Below are positions 16,620 to 23,247 of a stretch of DNA of 64,000 nt, in pieces. Both the position numbers and the translations under genes were made by a program. Below the pieces are notes generated by a model. The model saw only the letters and a program-made list of their open reading frames with translations. It did no database searches and was not told the DNA's origin. Position 1 is the stretch's first letter. The number at the start of each line of letters is the position of its first letter. The DNA comes from Streptomyces nymphaeiformis (GTDB lineage: Bacteria; Actinomycetota; Actinomycetes; Streptomycetales; Streptomycetaceae): positions 124,001-188,000 of the forward strand of contig NZ_JACHJY010000004.1 of assembly GCF_014203895.1 (NCBI RefSeq). The letters are read 5' to 3'.

Positions 16620-17887
16620 GCCTCACCGCCGGCGTGCTCCCAGAAAGCGGTGCAGAACCGGCCGAGGGGGCCCCGGGGCTCGGCGCCCGGCGGCACTCCC
16701 GCGTCCTGGTCGGCCACGATCCCCGGGTCGTAGGGGAGTTCACCGGCGAGCGGCAGTCGCAGCGCGTCGGCGACCCACCTCTCGTCGAGCCCCGCCGCGT
16801 ACGGACCGCGGACCACGGCGCGCAGGTCGCGGACGACCGGCCCGATCGCCGAGACCATCCGGTGGGCGGCCGCGACGGCCCGCAACTCCCCCGGGACGAC
16901 GAGCAGTCCGAGGTCAAGCTGGGCCAGGGCCTCGGTGACCGACGGGTCGCTCCCGCGCGGCAGGTCGACCACGACGGCCCCGCCCCGGCGCCGCGCGGCG
17001 GCGAGCACGGACCGCACGGCCCCGGGCGGCACCGGCGCCGCCGCGTCCCTGCCCCAGCTGAGCACCCGGACCCCGCGCACCGACGGCAGGGACTCCTCCA
17101 GGGCGCCGCCGGCCAGGCGGCCCTTCGAAGCGGCGAAGTCGGGCCATCGCCTGCCCTCCTCGCGCTCCCCGCCGAGCAACACGTCGAGCCCTCCGCCCAG
17201 CGGGTCGCCGTCCACCAGCAGCGTGCGGTGTCCGGCCCGCGCGGCGGCCAGCGCGAGACCGCAGGCGAGGGTGGAGGCCCCCGCGCCGCCCCGGCCGCCG
17301 ACGACACCGACGGTCAGTGCCGCCCTGCCCACTCCTTCGGCCGCGTCGGCGAGGCGGTCGACGAGGAGGCTCTCGGCGCCCGGGAGGCTCAGCACGCTCT
17401 CGGCGCCGATCTCGACGGCCATCCGCCACAGCTCCGGATCGTCCCGGTCACGCCCGACGAGGAGGGTCCCGGGGCGCCGCACCGCTCCCCGGCAGCGGGC
17501 CGCGACGTCGTCACCGACCAGGACGAGGGGCGGATCGGTCCAGCTCGCCCGCCGCTCCGGCACCCGGTGGTCGACCTCGGGCTCGACGCCGGCGGCGGCG
17601 CACAGCCGCAGGAGGTCGTCGAGCAGCCCGAGGTCCTCGGTCACGATCAGCGGCCCGGCCCGCCGCGGCCCGCCCGCCCCCGTCACCTCCCTCCCCGTCT
17701 CATCCGGCTCCGGTCCGTTCGACCCCGGTCCGTCCGCGCTCAGTCCGTCCGCCCGTGGCGAGCCGGCTGCCCGCGACCCGGTCCTCCACGGCCCGCCCCT
17801 CCACGACTCCGGCCCCCACGGCTCCCGTCCCCACGGCGCCGAGCCGTGTGTCGTACCCCTGGTCCCGGAAGTGCTGGATGTCTCCAC
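16616..17887 (-). CDS. TadZ/CpaE-like septum-site determining protein (Ssd type)
   Basis: A protein of about 423 residues: a low-complexity Trp/Gly/Pro-rich N-terminus (about 75 residues), a receiver-like domain, then a MinD/ParA-type ATPase domain with deviant Walker A GGRGGAGASTLACG (no conserved Lys after GAGA, Ser-Thr kept) and VVVDLPRG. Such proteins direct the Tad machine to a cell site; the M. tuberculosis counterpart Rv3660c is called Ssd. The GTG at 17887 is chosen because GAGAGGG lies 9 nt upstream; the GTG at 17896 directly abuts it. It is the first gene of the Tad operon. Confidence 0.85.
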   Translation of the reverse strand: METSSTSGTRGTTHGSAPWGREPWGPESWRGGPWRTGSRAAGSPRADGLSADGPGSNGPEPDETGREVTGAGGPRRAGPLIVTEDLGLLDDLLRLCAAAGVEPEVDHRVPERRASWTDPPLVLVGDDVAARCRGAVRRPGTLLVGRDRDDPELWRMAVEIGAESVLSLPGAESLLVDRLADAAEGVGRAALTVGVVGGRGGAGASTLACGLALAAARAGHRTLLVDGDPLGGGLDVLLGGEREEGRRWPDFAASKGRLAGGALEESLPSVRGVRVLSWGRDAAAPVPPGAVRSVLAAARRRGGAVVVDLPRGSDPSVTEALAQLDLGLLVVPGELRAVAAAHRMVSAIGPVVRDLRAVVRGPYAAGLDERWVADALRLPLAGELPYDPGIVADQDAGVPPGAEPRGPLGRFCTAFWEHAGGEA

Positions 17888-17984
17888 GACGCACACCCCT
17901 CTCGTGATTCCTCGTGTCCGCGAACTTCGCGACAGGAATCACCGTGGGGCCGCCCTGGAAATCGTGCCGATCTCACCGAAAAAC

Positions 17985-17993
17985 TGTGGATAA
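17985..17993 (-). promoter_or_regulatory. DnaA-box-like nonamer
   Basis: TGTGGATAA is the exact complement of the TTATCCACA nonamer. A near match, TGTGAATAA, follows at 18003-18011. Both are upstream of the Tad operon in the 450-bp divergent gap (17888-18337) before the HAD gene. Isolated matches are common, so a role is uncertain. Confidence 0.35.
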
Positions 17994-18133
17994 GCGGGGG
18001 GCTGTGAATAACTTCGCCACTCCTACGGGGACTGTCCGGAACGCAGTCCGCCGATTACTGTGAGTGATGGATCGAGAGCCGGGCGGGGCCCCGGTCCACT
18101 CATGACCGATGAACGGAAGGAAGGGAGCAAGCG

Positions 18134-18265
18134 ATGGCGCACAGGGCCGAAACGGCTCCGGACATGCGACGACCCCCGCCGGGGGGGAGAGCGGGGGTCG
18201 TCTCTCCGGCCGACTCGGGGGGGGAGGAGCCGGACCGGGTTAGCACGGTCGCGAACGATCCGTGA
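18134..18265 (+). CDS. Possible 43-residue leader ORF
   Basis: An ATG at 18134 is preceded by GGAAGGGAG with 8-nt spacing, an excellent ribosome binding site. It opens a 43-residue frame (begins MAHRAETAPD, ends VANDP) that stops 72 bp before the HAD gene. A 12-bp hairpin lies inside it. No family is recognised. It may be a small protein, a leader peptide or chance. Confidence 0.35.
   Translation: MAHRAETAPDMRRPPPGGRAGVVSPADSGGEEPDRVSTVANDP
18168..18202. promoter_or_regulatory. 12-bp G/C hairpin in the HAD leader
   Basis: Perfect arms GACGACCCCCGC (18168-18179) and its complement (18191-18202) with an 11-nt G-rich loop. It lies between divergent genes and inside the small leader ORF. It could act as an attenuator or terminator for plus-strand transcripts. 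Confidence 0.5.
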
Positions 18266-18337
18266 CTTCCATGGTGTACCCGAGAGCCTTCTCAGGCAAA
18301 CCCACGCGCCCCAGCGTACGCCGAATGGCGGGCACCT

Positions 18338-19204
18338 ATGCTCGGGCTTGTGGAAAACCACTCCTTGCCGCGCACAGCCGCCTTCTTTGACCTGGACAAG
18401 ACGGTCATTGCGAAGTCATCGACGCTGACCTTCAGCAAGTCCTTCTACCGGGGCGGACTGATCAGCCGCCGCGCCGCCCTGCGGACGGCCTACATCCAGT
18501 TCGTCTTCCTGGCGGGCGGAGCCGATCACGACCAGATGGAGCGGATGCGTGAATATCTTTCCGCGCTCTGCAAAGGCTGGAACGTCGCCCAGGTGAAGGA
18601 GCTCGTCGCCGAGACCCTTCACGATCTGATCGACCCGATCATCTACGACGAGGCCGCCTCCCTCATCGAGGAACACCACGCCGCCGGCCGCGACGTCGTG
18701 ATCGTCTCCACCTCCGGTGCCGAGGTGGTCGAGCCGATCGGCGAGATGCTCGGTGCCGATCGGGTCGTCGCCACCCGAATGGTGGTCGGCGAGGACGGAT
18801 GCTTCACCGGAGAGGTGGAGTACTACGCTTACGGGCCGACGAAGGCGGAGGCGGTCCGGGAGCTCGCGGAGTCGGAGGGCTACGACCTTTCGCGCTGCTA
18901 CGCGTACAGCGATTCGGCGACCGACATCCCCATGCTGGAGGCCGTCGGTCACCCGTACACGGTCAACCCCGACCGGACGCTGCGCCGTGAGGCCGTGGCG
19001 CGGGAGTGGCCGGTTCTCGCCTTCGACAAGCCGGTGCGCCTCAAGCAGCGGCTGCCCGAATTCCGGATGCCGCCCCGCCCCACGCTCGTCGCCGCGGCGG
19101 CGGTGGGAGCGGCAGCCGTCGGGGCCGGACTCGTCTGGTACGCGGCCCGGCGCCGGCAGGCCGCCCTCGCCCAGCAGCTCGCCGGCGACTTTGCCCGGAT
19201 TTGA
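18338..19204 (+). CDS. HAD-IB family phosphatase, membrane-anchored
   Basis: A 288-residue SerB-like HAD hydrolase. Motif I FFDLDKTV is at residues 16-23 (nucleophile Asp18, acid Asp20), motif II is VIVSTSG, and motif IV is YAYSDSATDIPML. A C-terminal membrane helix (VAAAAVGAAAVGAGLVWYA) ends in a basic tail, so the enzyme is probably held at the inner face of the membrane. M. tuberculosis has a homologue (Rv3661) in the same place beside its tad locus. The substrate is unknown; phosphoserine or a lipid phosphate are options. The ATG at 18338 lacks a clear ribosome binding site. Confidence 0.88.
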   Translation: MLGLVENHSLPRTAAFFDLDKTVIAKSSTLTFSKSFYRGGLISRRAALRTAYIQFVFLAGGADHDQMERMREYLSALCKGWNVAQVKELVAETLHDLIDPIIYDEAASLIEEHHAAGRDVVIVSTSGAEVVEPIGEMLGADRVVATRMVVGEDGCFTGEVEYYAYGPTKAEAVRELAESEGYDLSRCYAYSDSATDIPMLEAVGHPYTVNPDRTLRREAVAREWPVLAFDKPVRLKQRLPEFRMPPRPTLVAAAAVGAAAVGAGLVWYAARRRQAALAQQLAGDFARI

Positions 19205-19490
19205 GCAATCGACGGAGAAGCGGATCCACCACTTTCGCTTCCCCCCGGACAGGAGTAGAAAGGAATCAGGCCCGCGAGACCGAGGACATCCGAGAGGATC
19301 ACCTGTTGAGCATGAAGGCCCCACGGACCTAGCACTGAAACCGGGCACCCACGCGACGTCGACCCGTCGATTACGGGCCAGCCGCACCAGGCCACGGGCA
19401 AAGTTCCCGGCCTGATGGGCACATATCGAGGACGCTTGGTAACTGGGTGGACGTGCCAGCGGCGGTACCAGGACTGGTGCCGCCGCAACC

Positions 19491-19664
19491 CATTTCCGGC
19501 ACCGGCCACGCCGCATTTCCGGGCTTGACCCGGCCTGGTTTCCAGAGGCGGCCCGCCTCGTTTCCGGAAGCGGTCGCGGACCATCTCCGGACGCGATCGC
19601 GCCCCACCAGACCCGGCTCCGCCTCACCGGACCCGGCCGCGCCTCACCAGTCCCGGCCGCACCC
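19491..19664. repeat. Degenerate 20-25-nt repeats in a 516-bp gene-free gap
   Basis: The gap 19205-19720 has no convincing gene. From 19491, units beginning TTTCCGG or CATCTCCGG recur about every 21-25 nt. They are followed by three clean 20-nt units (19605-19624, 19625-19644, 19645-19664; consensus CACCAGACCCGGCCGCGCCT). Confidence 0.65.
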
Positions 19665-19690
19665 CTGCACATGAGGCCCACGCCCCATGT

Positions 19691-19720
19691 GCCCCCGAAA
19701 GGCCGGGTGGGGTCGGGGGC
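19691..19720 (-). terminator. Terminator of the Fic-like gene
   Basis: An 8-bp stem GCCCCCGA/TCGGGGGC directly after the stop codon, followed on the minus strand by a second inverted repeat (GCACATG 19667-19673 with CATGTGC 19686-19692). Confidence 0.6.
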
Positions 19721-20581
19721 TCAGGCGGCGCCGCGCTGGAGGGCCTCGCAGACGGCCGTGGACTCGCGGACGCCCAGTTCGACCGAGCGGCCGCAGTGGG
19801 CGATCCAGGCGCCGACGCCCTCCGGGGTGCCCGACAGGTACCCCTCGAACGCGGCGAGGTAGGCGGCCCGCCCCTGTTCCGCGTGGCCGACCTCGGCCGG
19901 GCAGACGGCCTTCGGGTCGAGTCCGCTGCCGACCAGCGCGATCCGCTCGGCCGCCCGGGCGACCAGGCCGTTGTACGAGGTGAAGGGGCGCAGCGCGAGC
20001 AGTTCGCCGTGGACCACGGAGGCGGTCACGAGCGCGGGGGCCTCGCTGCCCGCGACGATCAGTTCGGCGAGGCCGTCGAGTCGGCCCGCGACCTCGGCGG
20101 GCGTCGGCAGCGGGGCGCCGATGAGCGGTTCGTCGACCGTCTCGCCGTCCAGGCGGGGTCGGCCCACGGAGTCGGCCACGCCGGTGCCGGCCAGGGCGCC
20201 CGTGCCGGCCGGGGCGCCCGTGTCGCCGGCGGCGACCAGGTGCAGCCGGGCGAGCACGCGCAGCGGCGACTGGCGCCAGATGGAGAGCAGCTGCCCGGCC
20301 TCGGCGCCGAGGCGCAGGGCGGCACCGACGGTGCGGGCCTCGGCGTCGGCGCTGAAGTCGGTGCGCCGGCGGACCTCTTCCAGGGCCCAGTCGGCCCCGG
20401 ACAGGGCAGCCGAGCCGCGCGCGCCGCGCAGGGCCGCCTCGGAGGAGATCTCGTTGCTGCGGCGGCGCATCACGCGGTGGCCGTAGACCCGGTCGACGGC
20501 CTTGCGTACGGAGTCCACCGCTTCGGCGACGCCCGGCAGGGAGCCGAGGGCGGCCAAGGGGTCAGAGGCGTGCGTACTCAT
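19721..20581 (-). CDS. Degenerate Fic-like protein (often annotated oxidoreductase)
   Basis: A 286-residue, largely alpha-helical protein. Residues 191-209 read H-GELLAL-RPF-TSY-NGLVAR, which aligns with the Fic signature HPFxDGNGRxxR, but the catalytic His is Arg198 and GNGR is reduced to YNGL. The helical surroundings also fit a Fic fold. It is therefore probably a catalytically dead or altered Fic relative. A central Gly/Ala/Thr-rich segment (residues 120-140) looks disordered. The ATG at 20581 has no obvious ribosome binding site. It is divergent from the CooC-like ATPase, with which it shares a 100-bp promoter region. Confidence 0.7.
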   Translation of the reverse strand: MSTHASDPLAALGSLPGVAEAVDSVRKAVDRVYGHRVMRRRSNEISSEAALRGARGSAALSGADWALEEVRRRTDFSADAEARTVGAALRLGAEAGQLLSIWRQSPLRVLARLHLVAAGDTGAPAGTGALAGTGVADSVGRPRLDGETVDEPLIGAPLPTPAEVAGRLDGLAELIVAGSEAPALVTASVVHGELLALRPFTSYNGLVARAAERIALVGSGLDPKAVCPAEVGHAEQGRAAYLAAFEGYLSGTPEGVGAWIAHCGRSVELGVRESTAVCEALQRGAA

Positions 20582-20643
20582 AAGTAGGGAGGCTACGCGC
20601 CCTGGGGGCCCGCCCCACGTTGGAGTGGTCTTCTTCACGCAGC

Positions 20644-20675
20644 TTGACCACGGGTAGCGATCGTGCCACTACCCT
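20644..20675 (+). promoter_or_regulatory. Promoter of the CooC-like ATPase, probably leaderless
   Basis: A -35 TTGACC (20644-20649) and -10 TACCCT (20670-20675) with 20-bp spacing. The -10 ends 8 nt before the ATG at 20684, so transcription should start at or near the start codon. Confidence 0.55.
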
Positions 20676-20683
20676 AGGTGAAC

Positions 20684-21670
20684 ATGAAGATCGCTTTCGT
20701 GGGGAAGGGCGGCAGCGGCAAGACCACGCTGTCCTCGCTCTTCATCCGCCACCTCGCCGCCAACGAAGCGCCGGTCGTCGCCGTCGACGCCGACATCAAC
20801 CAGCACCTGGGCGCCGCGCTCGGTCTGCCCGAGGCGGAGGCCGCCGCGCTGCCCGCGATGGGCGCGCATCTGCCGCTCATCAAGGAGTACCTGCGGGGCA
20901 GCAATCCACGGATCGCCTCCGCCGACACGATGATCAAGACGACGCCGCCCGGGGAGGGTTCGCGGCTGCTGCGGGTGCGCGAGGACAACCCGGTGTACGA
21001 GGCGTGCGCGCGTCCGGTCGCGCTCGACGACGGCGAGATCCGACTGATGGCGACCGGGCCGTTCACCGAGTCGGACCTCGGGGTCTCCTGCTACCACTCG
21101 AAGGTCGGCGCGGTGGAGCTCTGCCTCAACCACCTGGTCGACGGGGTCGACGAGTACGTGGTCGTCGACATGACGGCGGGTTCGGACTCCTTCGCGTCCG
21201 GCCTCTTCACCCGCTTCGACATGACCTTCCTGGTCGCCGAGCCGACCCGCAAGGGCGTCTCGGTCTACCGCCAGTACAAGGAGTACGCGCGGGACTTCGG
21301 TGTCGCGCTCAAGGTCGTCGGCAACAAGGTGCAGGGCCAGGACGACCTGGACTTCCTGCGCGAGGAGGTCGGCGAGGACCTGCTCGTGACGGTGGGCCAC
21401 TCGGACTGGGTCCGCGCGATGGAGAAGGGCCGCCCGCCCCGTTTCGAGCTCCTGGAGGCGGAGAACCGCATGTCGCTCCAGGCCCTCCAGGACGCGGCGG
21501 ACGACTCGTACGCCCACCGCGACTGGGAGCGCTACACGCGCCAGATGGTCCACTTCCACCTGCGCAACGCGGAGAGCTGGGGCAACGCCAAGACCGGGGC
21601 CGACCTGGCGGCGCAGGTCGACCCCGATTTCGTACTGACCGAAGGACTCAGCGCCGTTCAGCCGGCTTGA
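20684..21670 (+). CDS. CooC/ParA-like ATP-binding protein
   Basis: A 328-residue SIMIBI-class NTPase. The deviant Walker A KGGSGKTT is at residues 9-16, then VVAVDADINQHLG (the CooC-like switch) and VVVDMTAGSD. CooC-type ATPases assist metal insertion into enzymes, while MinD/ParA relatives position structures; neither partner lies here. The ATG at 20684 is preferred over a GTG two codons upstream because of the adjacent promoter. Its 3' end overlaps the convergent deacetylase gene by 23 bp. Confidence 0.85.
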   Translation: MKIAFVGKGGSGKTTLSSLFIRHLAANEAPVVAVDADINQHLGAALGLPEAEAAALPAMGAHLPLIKEYLRGSNPRIASADTMIKTTPPGEGSRLLRVREDNPVYEACARPVALDDGEIRLMATGPFTESDLGVSCYHSKVGAVELCLNHLVDGVDEYVVVDMTAGSDSFASGLFTRFDMTFLVAEPTRKGVSVYRQYKEYARDFGVALKVVGNKVQGQDDLDFLREEVGEDLLVTVGHSDWVRAMEKGRPPRFELLEAENRMSLQALQDAADDSYAHRDWERYTRQMVHFHLRNAESWGNAKTGADLAAQVDPDFVLTEGLSAVQPA

Positions 21671-22961
21671 CGCCCTGTGCTCCGGCGGCCGCCGGGGTGG
21701 CCGGCTCGGGGGCCAGGAAGGCCTTCCAGCCGGCCGCCGGGGCCTCGCCGACCTTCAGGGTGCGCATCTTGGCGATGACGTCCGGGTCCTGGGCGTCGAG
21801 CCAGTCGGCGAGCTGGCGGAAGGACACGCACTTGACGTCCCTCTGCACGCAGACGGTGGCGATGGTCTCCTCGACGGCCCGCATGTACGTGCCGCCGTTC
21901 CAGGACTCGAAGTGGTTGCCGATGATCAGCGGCGCGCGGTTGCCCCGGTAGGAGCGCTCGAAGGCCTGCACCAGGCCGTCGCGCATCTGGTCGCCCCAGT
22001 AGCGGTGCTGGGAGGGGTCGCCCTGGGTCGTACCCGACTGGTTCACCAGGAAGTTGTAGTCCATGGACAGGGTCTGGAAGGCGCGGCCCGGGACGGGCAC
22101 GAGCTGCATCGACAGGTCCCACAGGCCCAGGTCCTTCTTGGGCCAGATCTGGTCGTTGACGCCGCTGGTGTCGTAGCGGAAGCCCATCTGCGCCGCCGCC
22201 CGGACGAAGTTCGTCCGGCCCTCCAGGCAGGGGGTGCGGGCGCCGACGAGCTCCTTGTCGTAGTCGAAGGGCAGCGGCTGCTCGGCGCGCAGGCCGGCGT
22301 TGGTCTTCCAGTGCTTGACGAAGGACTTGGCCTGGTTGATCTCGCTCTTCCACTCGTCGACCGACCAGTTGCCGACGCCGCCCTCCTTCCCGCAGAAGTG
22401 GCCGTTGAAGTGGGTGCCGATCTCGTTGCCCTCCTGCCACGCGCCGCGCAGTTCGCGGACGGTGGCGCGGATGCCCTCGACGTCGTTGAAGCCGATGTCG
22501 GAGCTGCCGGCGTTGTGCTGCGGCGGGTCGTAGAGCTCCCGCTTGTCCTCCGGCAGCAGGTACACGCCGCTGAGGAAGTACGTCATGGTGGCGTCGTACT
22601 TCTTGCCCACCGCGCGGAAGTGGGAGAAGAGCTTCTGGCTGTCCTCGCCGGCGCCGTCCCACGAGAAGACCACGAACTGCGGCGGGGTCTCACCGGGCTT
22701 GAGCTTGTGCCAGACCGGCTGGTGGGGCTGCGCGCCGGTGAAGGCGGTCGAGCCGTCGCCGATCAGCCGGGGCGTCTGCGGGGCCGCGGCCGGACCCTTC
22801 TTCGCGCCGGAACCGACGCCCGCACCCGCGCCCGGCGTGCCCTTCGTGGCGGTGCCGTCGGATCCCGAGCAGCCGGCGAGGCCGGTGGCGAGAGCGAGGG
22901 TGAGGGCGCCGACGGCGAGCGCCTTCCTCCGGACGGTGGTCGTTCTGCGGGCGTCTGACAT
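21648..22961 (-). CDS. Secreted polysaccharide deacetylase-like lipoprotein
   Basis: A 437-residue lipoprotein: basic N-terminus, hydrophobic core and lipobox LAGC near residues 30-33, a Gly/Ala linker, then a NodB-like domain (FVVFSWDGAGEDS with the motif-1 Asp, and EIGTHFNGHFCG, motif HxxxH-like). It may remove acetyl groups from wall glycans or bind them; some metal ligands differ from active enzymes, so activity is uncertain. The ATG at 22961 has GAGGAGAGG upstream. It is divergent from the SulP gene. Confidence 0.8.
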   Translation of the reverse strand: MSDARRTTTVRRKALAVGALTLALATGLAGCSGSDGTATKGTPGAGAGVGSGAKKGPAAAPQTPRLIGDGSTAFTGAQPHQPVWHKLKPGETPPQFVVFSWDGAGEDSQKLFSHFRAVGKKYDATMTYFLSGVYLLPEDKRELYDPPQHNAGSSDIGFNDVEGIRATVRELRGAWQEGNEIGTHFNGHFCGKEGGVGNWSVDEWKSEINQAKSFVKHWKTNAGLRAEQPLPFDYDKELVGARTPCLEGRTNFVRAAAQMGFRYDTSGVNDQIWPKKDLGLWDLSMQLVPVPGRAFQTLSMDYNFLVNQSGTTQGDPSQHRYWGDQMRDGLVQAFERSYRGNRAPLIIGNHFESWNGGTYMRAVEETIATVCVQRDVKCVSFRQLADWLDAQDPDVIAKMRTLKVGEAPAAGWKAFLAPEPATPAAAGAQGVKPAERR

Positions 22962-23064
22962 CCGCGCACCTCTCCTCAGATCCTCGGATTTCCGTACAAG
23001 CGGCGTAAACGTCGCACCGCGAGGACCAGGGGCCGACAACGACAGGCAACATGCGCACGCCCTG

Positions 23065-23080
23065 TCACCGGATCCGGTGA
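23065..23080. promoter_or_regulatory. 16-bp perfect palindrome, candidate operator
   Basis: TCACCGGATCCGGTGA is fully palindromic. It lies in the 286-bp divergent gap between the deacetylase (start 22961) and SulP-carbonic anhydrase (start 23248). The adjoining 23085-23165 stretch is unusually AT-rich and probably holds promoters. Confidence 0.6.
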
Positions 23081-23247
23081 ATCATTGCCCTGTTTGCCCC
23101 GAAAATAATGCCGCAGTCTTTACTCTCCATTACGATCCATTTACTGAGCGTTGATCCTCCACTCGAATCACTCCGGAGGCTCTCGCCGGAAATCCCGCCG
23201 CTGCACCCCGCACGAGCCGCGACCGCGCTGCCCCGGAGGAGACGGGA

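Noticed and set aside
18060-18428. A 122-residue open frame on the plus strand before the HAD gene
   Set aside because: It overlaps the HAD start, has no ribosome site, and its composition is that of a GC-rich shadow frame.
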